Of a stretch of 64,000 nucleotides of DNA, positions 54,200-64,000 are shown in pieces. The stretch spans positions 248,001 through 312,000 of the forward strand of contig CAWUHX010000132.1 in the NCBI GenBank assembly GCA_963922205.1. Reading direction: 5' to 3'. Each line of letters begins with the position of its first letter. The first letter of the stretch is position 1. Position numbers and translations under genes: made by a program. The notes below the pieces were generated by a model that made no database searches, was not told where the DNA came from, and was given only the letters and a program-made list of their open reading frames with translations. The stretch comes from Romanomermis culicivorax. Lineage: Eukaryota > Nematoda > Enoplea > Mermithida > Mermithidae.

Positions 54200-57100
54200 A
54201 CCCACATTCTTTTTTGGCACAAGAAATTGTAGTCAGGAATATCGTTAAAGGTGTGTTACCCAAACTTTTAGATGAGGGTATGGTAAATCAGCAGGTGCTT
54301 AGCTTCTCAACAGCACTTGAAGGGGAATTCCGTAGGGATACACCCGAATCAGCTAAGTATGAAGCACTGCTGAGGCTTTCTAAAGGTAGACCGAAGGCTG
54401 TTGCAGGAGACAACATGACCTATAGGGAGGCCAGGAGAGCCATTATTAATGTCTTTGCACCTGAGTGCAACCTGGAAATGTTAACCAGGGAGTTGTTTGA
54501 GATCCAACAAAGACCCAATGAACAGGCCGTAGAGCTTTTAAAAAGGGTCAGTATATTAGTGGAACTAGTTAAAGGTGATTTGGACTATCAGTCCAAACAG
54601 AGACTGATCATTGACACCTTTATATATAAGAGTGACCCCACGTTCCAGTCTGAACTTAAGAATTCAAAACATACCTTTAGAACTTGGTATGACTTAGCAG
54701 TAGAAGTTCATGATATTGAACGTAGATATAAAAATGCCTTTCAGAGGTATGGACCCAAGGGTACACAACAGGATCCTATTGTAATTAATGAAGTAGGTAT
54801 GCCTAGTGGGCATGATCCTGAAATTTCCATAGTTGCTAGGAACCAGTCAGAAGGATATCAACAAGGCCAGAGGCAAAGGTTTCGGCAACCATACCAAACC
54901 GTAGGTAATCAGGTACAGGCCCAAACCCAAAGGTCAAGGAGTGATTCTCCTGACATAGAAGAGATTCAAGTTCGGGAAGCCCCTAGGGCTCAGACCGAAA
55001 AAGGTAAGAAAGAATCTCTCCTATTGAAAATCTCTAAAGAGATGGTACAACTGGTCGAAAGGTTCGACCAACTCCAGCAAAAGGTTGATAACAGGCAAGC
55101 GGAAAATCGGTCTGATGTGGCCATACCTAGTACCAGTCAGGGAGGTCAAGTTCCCCGAGATCCGACAAAGCCATGGTGTGAGTTCCACAAGAACATAACA
55201 CATAATACTGCAGACTGCAGGACACTGAGAGTATTGTCCGAGCGCAGGAGCAGAGGTAGAGCCAGCTTCCCTACCTTCAACAGGAGAGGCTTCAACACTT
55301 TTGCTAGAGGTAACTATAGAGGTAGAGGAGGTTACCCTAATGCTAATTTCAACAGTAGAGGCAGAGGTGCTTATAATGTAGGCTATTCAGGTTATCAGGA
55401 TAGCCACGAGAGTTACCAACAGAATTCAGATTATAATGAATTTCTGGAGTTTAAAAAACAGAAGGAGCTGCAGAAGCAGTTCCAACAGATGCAGCAATAT
55501 CAACAACAAGCTGCATTACAGCAACCTCAGCCGCATCAGGCTATTATGGGTCTGACTCAGACTCTTCAGCAGGGTCATTTCACAAATCAGCCACCTCAGA
55601 AGGATTATTCGAGTGTTATGGTTGCAAGGCAATCTCAAATGAGTCCTTCAGGTGAAGTAAACCAGAGAGTGAGCTGCCCAAATGTTGTATTAGGTAGTAT
55701 TGTGCAAATGTATGCAATTGCACCACAACCTATAGTACCATCAGTACAAGTAGTAAGGAGAGGAACAACAGCTAGTCCTCAGGAACAACATTTGCTGGAT
55801 ACGTACCCCAGAACAGCCCCATTCCACATTGAGGTTGTTATAGGAGGTCGTAAGACAATGGCTTTAATTGACACAGGAGCTCAGTGCTCTGTCATGTCGG
55901 CTAAGTTTCTGAAAGAAACTTTGGGCCTGGATTACACTGAATATCCGAGGATATTAAATGTTACTGTAGCCAACGGTAAGACAGTCCAAGCCCATGGGTA
56001 TATCCAATTTAGGATGGATACATTGTGTGGACTGTTCCCCGTTAAAGCAATTGTAATTCCTGAAGCAGGTGAAAATGTTATTGTGGGTACAGACTTTTTC
56101 TCTCATCCTCAGGTAGGAGCCATAATAGATTTCAGGAATAGGACGATGACGCTCAACAACCGTCAACAGCGGATATACGTGACGCCGGACCAGCCCCAAT
56201 CGAATTGTGGAGAGGTCATGACCAAGAGCGCCGCGGAATCCACGATGAGCGCCGCCGACTAATACCAGCCAAAGATTTGCCTGCTGAAGGTTTCGGTGCC
56301 AGTGGTAAGTGTGAACCCCATCTACTTACCTTGTGGTACTGATATACTTCTGAGAGCAAAACTTTGGGATAAGGTAGGCAAAAATCGACTTAATGGAATC
56401 ATAATAGAGTCTGAAGAGAACGAAGAAAGGTTCCACATTAATAGTACAATAGTAGATGGTACAAAAGATGATTTTGTTGTTATGGTATCCAACAACACAG
56501 GATCAGGATGCCATTTGGAAAGAAATCAAATAATTGGCCATACTAATTCAGTGTTGTGTGATACTGATAACCAAGATCAACTTAAGGGGAAGATAGTTGA
56601 GGATCTGGAGAAGCTGCAAACTTGTGCAGTTCAAGCTAGACCTGAAGCTCCTCAATCGGATGAGAAAGCATTCAAGGAAGCTTTGTACAATATGCTGGCT
56701 AAATCCAACATACCATCAGAGCAATTGGAACAGGCTCTACGATGTCTCGCAAAATATAGAGACGTGTTCAGCTTGCCCAATGATCCTCCAACTACTACAC
56801 CCTATCTGACCTGCAAAATAAATACAGGGGATGCAGCACCTGTGGCAAAAAGGTACCACAGGACTGCTATTAATTTACGGCCACATGTTCGTGAACATGT
56901 TTAAGATATGCTCAAAAAGGGTGTAATTGAGCCATCAAAGTCGCCTTGGGCAGCTCCGTTATTCCTTGTAGGTAAAAAGGATGGTACCAAGCGACCAGTA
57001 GTGAACTTTAAGGGTATAAATGATGTTACCAAGGATGATAAGTATCCCATTCCTAGAATGGAGGACTTTCTAGACTGTTTAGGTAAAGCCAAATTTTATA

Positions 57101-57517
57101 GTACCTTAGATCTCAAATCAGGATATTGGCAAGTGCCAATGGACGAAGAAAGCAAGGAAAAAACTGCTTTCATATGCCAAGAAGGGCTTTATCAGTTTAA
57201 AGTCATGCCCTTTGGCCTAAAAAATGTGCCAGCCGAATTCCAGCGTATGATGGAAAGAGTTTTGCATCCATATGTTTGGAAAATCTGTCTAGTCTATATA
57301 GAGGATATAATTGTGTTCTCAAATACGTTTGAGGAACACCTAGTTAATCTAGAGCTAGTCCTGCAAGCTCTAAGAAAGGCTCATTTGACCTTGAAGCCGG
57401 AGAAGTGTGAATTCCTGCCCGAGAGAGTTCATTTTTTAGGACATATCTTAAATTCGGATGGAGTGTCCCCAGATCCGAAAAAGGTCAAAGCTATAAATGA
57501 TTTCCCATTCCCAGAGT
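54200..57517 (+). pseudogene. gag-pol: Truncated Ty3/gypsy gag-pol (element 4)
   Basis: A close relative of element 2. The capsid domain begins abruptly near 54215 (LEGEFRRDTP, TYREARRAI). A zinc knuckle WCEFHKNITHNTADC lies near 55170, then an Arg/Gly-rich stretch (about 55240-55380), a Gln-rich linker and the protease ALIDTGAQC at 55862-55888. TAA at 56260-56262 and TAA at 56902-56904 interrupt the same frame; the second replaces Lys. RT motifs SPWAAPLFLVGKKDG and TLDLKSGYWQVP follow. The catalytic motif reads YIED instead of YIDD (57295-57306), so the RT is dead. The element stops after PFPES at about 57517, where a C-tract repeat begins. No LTR is present on either side. Confidence 0.85.
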
Positions 57518-57765
57518 CCCAAAATCATTCCCCCCCCCAACCCCCCCCCCCAGTTTGGAAAAAATTAAAAAAATTTTCAAAAAGTGTATGTTTTTTGGCC
57601 TTTTGTGGGAAAAATTTCGACTTTTTCCTACCCCCCCCCCCGAAATTTCGGATTTACCCCCCCTCCAACTGGTCGGAGGTCTTACAGGTATGGTGGGTAT
57701 ATGGTTGGCCAAGTTGGGGGGGGTCCCCCCTAACCCCCGCCAATTACAGGTATGGAATATTCCTA
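57518..57765. repeat. C/G-tract repeat, relative of the G-tract MITE
   Basis: Runs of 8 to 11 C and 8 G frame an AT-rich centre. The right edge, read on the minus strand, is CATACCTGTAATTGG, differing by one base from the CATACATGTAATTGG end of the MITE at 60235. The internal TTACAGGTATGG near 57684 may be another terminal repeat. It truncates element 4 on one side and a Myb/SANT-like ORF on the other. Confidence 0.5.
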
Positions 57766-57947
57766 TCTTGACAATTAGGATCCTTCTCAAAAACTCTAGC
57801 AATTCTTTGCCAAGCTCTCTTTTTTGATCCATTTGAGACTGCATCAGTTTTCTTATTTTCCAGAATTTCAATATTTTGGGCGATACATGCAACGAGTAAA
57901 AACGTTTCTTCAGCACAAAAATTTGACGATCGTTTATCAGCAGACAT
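57766..57947 (-). pseudogene. Myb/SANT-like DNA-binding domain, N-terminal fragment
   Basis: From ATG 57947 the ORF encodes about 60 residues with the pattern of Myb/SANT-like domains found beside Harbinger transposases and in NAIF1-like proteins: NFCAEETFLLVACI, then KKTDAVSNGSKKRAWQRIARVF. This domain binds DNA and would recruit a transposase or act as a regulator. The rest is lost at the C-tract repeat near 57765. It is either a host exon (followed by an intron) or the remains of a Harbinger element; the transposase itself is not visible. Confidence 0.6.
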
Positions 57948-58735
57948 TATTCAAATTTCAAAATATAACACACTGACACTACTACAACTACACTACTTTA
58001 ATTTTGTATGTTTTTATGCATAATAATTGTATGTATAGTACTCGAGCTAGTTCCCACAATATTTCACACCACGCGCGTTGGCGAGTGTACTGTAAATGGA
58101 AATACGTCTAGTTTAGTCTAGGAGTGCCCAGTCCAGGATTGCTCTTTCTTCGGCAATACGAATCACGTAGCAAACGAGGTGCAAACTAGAAGTTGAGCAA
58201 AGTTGACATAATCCTGGACTTGATAGTCCTAGTTTGCTTCGCTGTTTAATACTGCTCCGAGTTTAGTCTACTCATCTTTCGGCAATACCAGCCTATGTAT
58301 AAGCTTTAATTAGGATGACTTTTTCTAACCGCGCACTAGAATAATATAAGAAATTATAAATGAATTGAAGCTCCGCGCCGGAAAATTCTCACTTTTTTCA
58401 GCTTTGTAACGCATTAAAATGCATCTCCGGACAGAAAACCCTATCACTCAATCAAAAGAGCAGTCAGGCCCCAAGTTGTACTGTGCAACCTGGCAGAAAA
58501 AATTTGGCTGCAGGGCCCGAAATTTGGTTGCTGTGTGCAAAAAAACCCTGATCAGAAGCTTAGAAATTTTCCAAAAAAACTTCCATGAAGCTTTTGAATT
58601 CAATTTACGTTAAGAAAGGAACAAACGCTTCAGAAAATGAAGATATAATATTCAAGATTGCCAATTAAATATGAAATAATATACGTTTTAGATGATGGAA
58701 ACTATTAAAGATTGAATGTTAAGTAAAGGTAGACA
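57948..58735. other. Non-coding stretch with repeat fragments
   Basis: 58132-58230 contains CCAGGATTG and the inverted AATCCTGGACT, plus two TTCGGCAATAC words, suggesting a small MITE. 58371-58552 starts with a GCGCCGGAAAA palindrome half and ends AAAAAAACCCTG, resembling the right end of the hAT-like element at 35677-35855. No gene found. Confidence 0.4.
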
Positions 58736-59545
58736 TGCTAAAAGCCGCGCCTGAGCTTGGTAATAAATCATAATGATTATTAAAGTTATAACCGGCGCGC
58801 GCCGGAAAATTTTGAGATTTGGACCCCCTAAAATGCACCAAAATGCAGGCCCGTATTTAGATGGGGGAAGGGGGGAATTCCCCCCTAAATTGTTTTTTTA
58901 GAAAAAATTTTTCAGCAATATCATTGTACTTTACATCACAATTCCCAAATTAAATTATCATATTTACCAAGTGCGGATATAAAGGAGCGGTCGCCCCCGC
59001 CCCGAAAAAAATTTCTGGATCCGCGACTGACATTTACATACTTTTCGTCAAACATAGAATTTATCCACTAATCCAGGCACATATATAAACTAACTGAAAA
59101 TAAGTCGTATGTAAATGATTTTGATTTTCTTTTTATTCAGTAAATAATAAAAAAATTTTGGAAAATTCCTCCCCCCTGTTTTGAAAATCCTGGGTACAGG
59201 TATGCCAAAATGCGAAATATGAAAACGCCAAATTTTTCTTCCACATTTGTGGAAAGACCTCAAAATTTTTTTCCACATTATAGTGCAAATGTGGGAAAAA
59301 AATGGTGAACAGAATCACTGTTTTTTTCCCACATTTGCACTATAAAGTGGAAAAAAATCTGGGATGTGGAAAAAAAATTTTAGGTCTTTCCACAAATGTG
59401 GAAGAAAAATTTGGCGTTTTCATATTGAGAAGATGCATTTTGGTGCATTTTGGAGGTCTAAATCTCAATTTTCCGGCGCTTCGCGCCGGTTACAACTTCA
59501 ATAATAATTATTATTTATTACCAAGCTTGGGCGCGGCCTTTAGCA
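58735..59545. repeat. Foldback repeat with GC palindromes and an internal hairpin
   Basis: Outer arms 58735-58845 and 59435-59545 are inverted copies: GCTAAAAGCCGCGCC, TTGGTAATAAAT, the palindrome CCGGCGC-GCGCCGG, then CTAAAATGCACCAAAATGCA. Inside, 59212-59425 forms a second near-perfect hairpin of about 95-base arms (CCACATTTGTGGAAAGACCT and its complement) around a short loop near 59300. AT-rich filler with a G tract (58860-59180) separates them. Confidence 0.72.
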
Positions 59546-60226
59546 TTCTATATTTATTTAACTTTACTTAACTAATTAGTGCTTATAGGTTCTAATTATC
59601 AACATACAATGGATCAATAATTGATCCTGTATTGTTTGTTGACGAATTTGATGAAAACTAACCTTTTTCTCGGTCATTTCCCCAAAACTTTTTTGCGACC
59701 TCCATAAAGATCTTGACTTTCATGTGATTAAAGCATTTTTAGTGTAGAAATTACTGAGTCGCTTGCCTAATTTTTGAATTTTAGTTTCTCCGACTGAAAA
59801 TTTATATAATTCAGTGAGAAATCAAACCTTCTGTCTGGAAAATAAAAGGTGCAAAGATTCATTTTCCAGCGTTCTAGAATATTGAAATCCATAAAAAAAA
59901 TTCGGAGCTACGCGCCGAACACATTACTCTAGTCTAGTCACATTAATTTTTTCATTTTCTCTCCAAAACTCAGAAAATTGGGTTTTAAATGTATGGCGCA
60001 GTCTGCGCGGTGAAGTATGACTGGGCCTTAAGATCTAAATCGAGGTACATATTTTTGGAGCTACCTTAAGGGACGTTTGTTAAGGCATATCCTCAGCTGT
60101 TTATGTTCGCAGCCCTTAAGGTAGGTAGGTTTTCATTCAAGGAAGCATTAGTGCGAACTTCGCACTAAGGCTTCCTTGAAACAGAACTTAGCAGCCTTAA
60201 AGTATATGAGCCGAGCAATCGGACAG
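59546..60226. other. Intergenic AT-rich stretch
   Basis: No gene seen. A degenerate GC palindrome, TCGGAGCTACGCGCCGA, lies near 59901-59919, and CTTAAGG words recur near 60065-60120. Confidence 0.4.
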
Positions 60227-60234
60227 GCGTAGTT

Positions 60235-60631
60235 CATACATGTAATTGGGGGGGGGGACCCCCCCCAGAAATCGTCGACCATATGGCTAGCCATTGGGCG
60301 ACCGCCCCCCCCAGGATTTTCCAATCCAATGGCTAGCCATATGGTAGCCGTAGGAACCCCTATACTTTTGGTCGGAAACATACTGAAAAATGTCAATTTT
60401 TTGATGAAAAATGTCAATTTGGAAAAAAATGTGAATTTTCTTGGCGCTTCGCGCCATGGATACATTTTTTCGATCTTTTTAGGGAAAAATTACTATTTTT
60501 CGGACTTTTTTCGTGAAAAAATCAAATTTTTTTCCTTGAGAGACCCCTCCCCTAGAATTTTGGGAATTACTGACCCCGGCCCCAAAAAAGTCGCCCAACC
60601 CCCCCAGACCCCAGGGCTCCGTTTATGTATG
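60235..60631. mobile_element. G-tract MITE, inverted copy, 8-bp target duplication
   Basis: Starts CATACATGTAATTGG and ends CCGTTTATGTATG. GCGTAGTT (60227-60234) and GCGTAGTC (60632-60639) are the duplication with one mismatch. The GC palindrome GGCGCTTCGCGCC lies near 60440, and the ATGGCTAGCCAT palindrome appears twice. Confidence 0.82.
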
Positions 60632-60969
60632 GCGTAGTCTCTTCAAATTTTCTTTTTCTAGAGTACAAAATTTCTGATATTGGAAAATATCAAGCATGGT
60701 CTCCTAAATGATTTCTTAAGGATTTATAGGCTTCAACTTTTTGAAATCCAACCATTTCTTATAAGTGGCCACTATTTGTGTCTCCAGGAAAAATCAGATG
60801 TGCCCGTTAGTTGTTAGTTAATTTTTTGCCTTTGTTCCAGCTGTCAACGATATGAGCTCTTTGGAGAATGTAGTGGTGTCTATGAGTATCTTAGAGCAAA
60901 ATCGTACATCGGTCATATTTCCGAAATTTTTTGGCTCCTCATCTCTGTGGCAGCTGAATTGAATTAGTG

Positions 60970-61150
60970 ATAGCTAGAGATGTATCGGGTCCGAAATTAT
61001 GGTAATACCGAGTCCCGGTCCGAAATTTTAAGACTATTGAAACCGGGTGCAAAATTTCAAGAATATCGGGTCCGGGTTCAGCAAAATATTGGTGTGATTT
61101 CGGGTCTCATTTCGGGTCCGGATCCATTATATTTTTCAATAGCGCTAATC
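60970..61150. repeat. ATCGGGTCCGGG-type repeat, left copy
   Basis: GATGTATCGGGTCCGAAA followed by several GGGTCCGGGT words. A related stretch occurs at 61992-62130 in the same orientation, on the other side of the two MITE copies, so they may be two parts of one repeat split by MITE insertion or separate copies. Confidence 0.55.
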
Positions 61151-61188
61151 TGTGTGACATACTTTTACTTTCATGTATATCTTCATAT

Positions 61189-61490
61189 CATACATGTAAC
61201 GGGGTTCAGTCGTCCGGAGGGGGGGGGGTCGAGTGACTTTTTTGGCGTCCGGATCACTGAAAGCAAAAAAATTTGATTTTTTCATCGAAAAAGTTCAAAA
61301 ACAGTTCAAAAAATAGTAACTTTTGTCAAAAAACGGTAAAAATGTGTTCATGGCGCGGAGCGCCATGAACTTTGACATTTTTGACCATTTTTGTTAAAAA
61401 ATTGGCATTTTTGAGTATTTTCTCAACCAAAATTATAGGGGTCCGTATGACTACCATATGACTAGCCATAAGATTGGAAAATCCTGGGGG
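61189..61490. mobile_element. G-tract MITE, truncated copy
   Basis: Starts CATACATGTAACGG, has G runs, the palindrome GGCGCGGAGCGCC (61352-61364) and one ATGACTAGCCAT-like word, then stops after GGAAAATCCTGGGGGG. The right terminal repeat is missing. The next copy begins 20 bases later. Confidence 0.75.
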
Positions 61491-61509
61491 GAGTCGCTGC
61501 ATCCTCAAT

Positions 61510-61957
61510 CATACATGTAACGGAGCTCCGAGGTCTGGGGGGGGGGGGTTGGAGCACTTTTTTGGGGCCGGGGGTCAGTAATTCCCAAAATTTTGGGGGG
61601 AGGGGTCTCTGAAGGGAAAAAAATTCGATTTTTTCCATGAAAAATGTCCGAAAAATGGTATAAAAAGTAGTAATTTTTGTCTAAAAAATGATAAAATATG
61701 TACTTATGGCGCGGAGCGCCGAGAAAATTGACGTTTTTGACCAGTTTTTTGTTCAAAAATTGACATTTTTCATGGAAAAAAATGACATTTTTCAGTATTT
61801 TTCAGACTAAAACTATGGGGGTCCCTAGGGCTACCATATGGCTAGCCATAGGATTGGAAAATCCTGGGGGGGGGGGTCGCCCAATGGCTAGCCATATGGT
61901 CGACGATTTCTGGGGGGGGGGTTCCCATAGCACTTCCCCCCCCCAATTACATGTATG
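61510..61957. mobile_element. G-tract MITE, complete copy
   Basis: CATACATGTAACGGAGC at the left and CCAATTACATGTATG at the right. Flanks TCCTCAAT and TTTTCAAT agree at 6 of 8 bases. It has the same interior as the copy at 33969-34398, including GGCGCGGAGCGCC near 61708. Confidence 0.83.
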
Positions 61958-61991
61958 TTTTCAATTACATTATACTTCACATCATAAAAAC

Positions 61992-62130
61992 TAAAGATGT
62001 ATCGGGTCTAAAATTTTGAAAATATCTGGTCCGGGCTTAAAATTTTTGAGAATATCGAGTCCGGGTCCAAAAAATGGTCCCGGGCAATTTCGGATCTGAT
62101 TTCGGGTTTGGATCCTCGATACATGTCTAG
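61992..62130. repeat. ATCGGGTCCGGG-type repeat, right copy
   Basis: Begins AGATGTATCGGGTCTAAAA, with GGTCCGGG and GAGTCCGGGTCC words, ending in ATACATGTCTAG. Related to 60970-61150. Confidence 0.55.
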
Positions 62131-62351
62131 TAATAGCTTGTTGAAATTTTAATTAGTACGACTTATTAGAAATTAATACGACCAGATTGAATTTACTTCT
62201 TTCAACCCATTAATTGCTTGTATACTTTATACAATGTGGATCACTTGTGCACTCGTCAAATTCAAATATTTATACGTTTTAGAAAGTGCTAAATTCAGAA
62301 TTTTGTAATGTTATTATTCTATTAAAACGAAAAATTGCTTTTCTCCGCGAA

Positions 62352-63908
62352 ATGGCGGCGAGTCAAGAGCGTCAAACATTTACAGTGCGTCAACAGCAAA
62401 AGCAATCATTGTCCGTTTCGAAGTCGACATTTTTCCATTCGACCACTAAAAATTGTCCTGAAAAATGCGGCTTTCGAGGTTTGTCGATTCGCTATGAATC
62501 GTCAAAATCTAATCCACCTTTCACTCAAGTGAGGATGCTGTTTCATGAATTCTCTCTGATAAATCCGAGATAAAATCCAACTTTCAGTCTTCACTTTGAA
62601 ATCATGTTTGTATTTATTCGCAAATTTCCATACTTTTTGACTGCAATTTAGGTACAGGGGGAAAAATTTGACGACAGACCTGCTCCATTCTCAATTTTCT
62701 GCGACGATGAATCAAAGAAGTCGAAAATCAAAGAAGGAAAGGTCAAAGAAAAGAAACATGACGTAAGCTTTTCGCACGTTTTATTCTCATTTTCCATTTC
62801 TGATAGAAGCTGCATCTATACCATCAATACTTGACAATTTTCACGCATAAGTTTTCCGGATTCCTGATTTCAAATGCGTCTATAATTTTTTCGATCTTCA
62901 AACCATTATGAAAGTTGCATTTATTTTTCACTGCCACGAAACGTAAGAATTATTTTTATCCCACAATGTCTCTACCAACTGGTTGTGTGATTTACAGACT
63001 TTTAAATCTTTGTCTGTCTAAAAGTCAGAAAAATGTCTTGAAGAAAACATACCTTGAGTCGATTCCCACATTTAATGAATTTTTTGAAAACTCACGTTGT
63101 TATAAAGCAACGTTTTTTCCTTCTAGTCATGCATAATTTGTTTCCGTTTAACATTTCAGTCCTTTGTTATCTGCGACGACGTTTTTGCTGTATTAACCAA
63201 AGTAGAGTCGAGGCCTGCAACTGACTTTTCAATATTAGGACACAAATCGTACGCCGAATGTAGTGAAGGAGGCTCCTCTTCGAAGAGCAGTACAAAATCT
63301 AGTGATTATGCGAAATGTTGTCGAAAAAATCATCTGCAATCGCAACAACAAATGCAACGTCTGCCGTTAGCTACGATTGCGCCTGAAAATCGACAAAATT
63401 ACATTCAAGTCTTCCAACAATCTAGAAAGTCAGGAATCAGCGATTTAAATTTACTTGATAGTAAGATTTTGAATTAAGTTTAACTGTTTATTCTTATGAG
63501 AAAATGATAGGATTTTTAATGGAGCGAACAATTTAAAATATCGAACAAAATTCGAGTTCATTTTTTATTAATCTTTTTTGCTTTCTAGTTTCCGAGAGAT
63601 CACCGCCTTCACCATATTTTGAAGATAGCGAAAATTCTCAACTAATTCGCGATACGTATTCTTTCCATAGTAGCCCTTTGACTACGAGTAGCTCTCCTAA
63701 ATCTTCTTTTTCCGTCGAATCATTCACTTCAACTTCTTCGAAATGTTCGTCGAATGTTAGCTATTCTACGCCTAACTATAGAAGTGACCACTTTTCGTCA
63801 AAAAATACACGTTACGAAGACGAAAAATTTAGACATTTTAGTCTAATTTATGCGCCTCCGGATTTCAGGCAAGATGTGTACGAGTATGCCAGAGAACAAG
63901 AAGAGAAG
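62352..63908 (+). CDS. Cyclin (A-type likely), exons 1-4, 3' part beyond the window
   Basis: Four exons give one open frame: 62352-62528, 62652-62762, 63160-63460, 63589-63908 (303 codons, all junctions GT/AG, phases consistent). The acceptors are TTTAG, TTTCAG and TTTCTAG. The ATG at 62352 is the first in frame. The protein has FSIFCDDE near the N-terminus, a destruction-box-like RLPLATIAPEN near residue 163 and a Ser-rich linker. PPDFRQDVYEYAREQEEK at residues 286-303 fits the stretch just before the cyclin box of A- and B-type cyclins (DIYxYLRExExK pattern). It would activate a CDK in S and M phase and be degraded by the APC/C. The cyclin box itself is off the window. An acceptor (GAGTTTTAG) near 63998 probably starts exon 5. 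Confidence 0.7.
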
Positions 63909-64000
63909 GTACGAATAGTTTACCATTTCACTTCAAGGAACATGCGTAAGCAAGTTATGATTATTAATTTTCGTAAATGTAAAAATCTGAGTTTTAGTGA

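Noticed and set aside
1-64000. tRNA, rRNA or other structured RNA genes
   Set aside because: I looked for tRNA B-box-like GGTTCGAATCC words and rRNA-like blocks by eye and found none I could support; a covariance-model scan was not possible.

Overview
The window is repeat-rich DNA from a eukaryote, almost certainly an invertebrate animal. The evidence is spliced exons with short introns ending in TTTCAG or TTTCTAG, and Ty3-type, PAT/DIRS-type, hAT-like, LINE and Maverick/Polinton elements nested in each other. The short introns and the PAT-like element would suit a nematode, but I cannot fix the phylum. Nothing looks prokaryotic. The one clear host gene is a partial cyclin (A-type best guess) at 62352-63908, running off the right edge.

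Layout: 1-19250 is a stack of Ty3/gypsy elements on the minus strand. An old, decayed element (2916-4562 and 18635-19250) was split by a young 14.07-kb LTR retrotransposon (4563-18634, 477-bp LTRs, GATG target duplication). That element carries gag-pol and also a reading frame of more than 1400 codons between pol and the 3' LTR, which begins with a DEDD 3'-5' exonuclease-like domain and ends in an RGG-rich tail. A third element at 1-2915 has a single LTR with internal sequence on both sides. 19388-26127 is a Maverick/Polinton (adintovirus-like) element on the plus strand with a chromodomain integrase, minor and major capsid proteins, an adenain-like protease, a packaging ATPase and several small proteins. 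Most of its genes follow a TATA-type motif (TCTATAAATACT or TATAAATA). I see no DNA polymerase B, and the integrase and ATPase are broken. An F-box-like pseudogene follows (26396-27388).

27418-35863 is an 8.4-kb hAT-like element with an 8-bp target duplication. It contains a complete PAT-like tyrosine-recombinase retrotransposon with split direct repeats (28595-33820) and a G-tract MITE. 35864-43270 is mostly non-coding: two small ORFs, a minisatellite, a long inverted repeat (about 39160-42745) and a 171-bp tandem duplication. A small foldback element (about 43270-51953) is interrupted by an intact 7.98-kb gypsy element with identical LTRs and a 1996-residue gag-pol ORF (44545-50535).

51954-62300 holds a LINE fragment, a truncated gypsy gag-pol, a Myb/SANT-like N-terminal ORF, foldback repeats and several copies of the G-tract MITE. 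Two themes cut across families. One is a GC-rich palindrome of the type GGCGC-TTC-GCGCC inside several otherwise AT-rich repeats. The other is an excess of in-frame nonsense codons, mostly TGA, with few frameshifts in otherwise well preserved retroelement ORFs.
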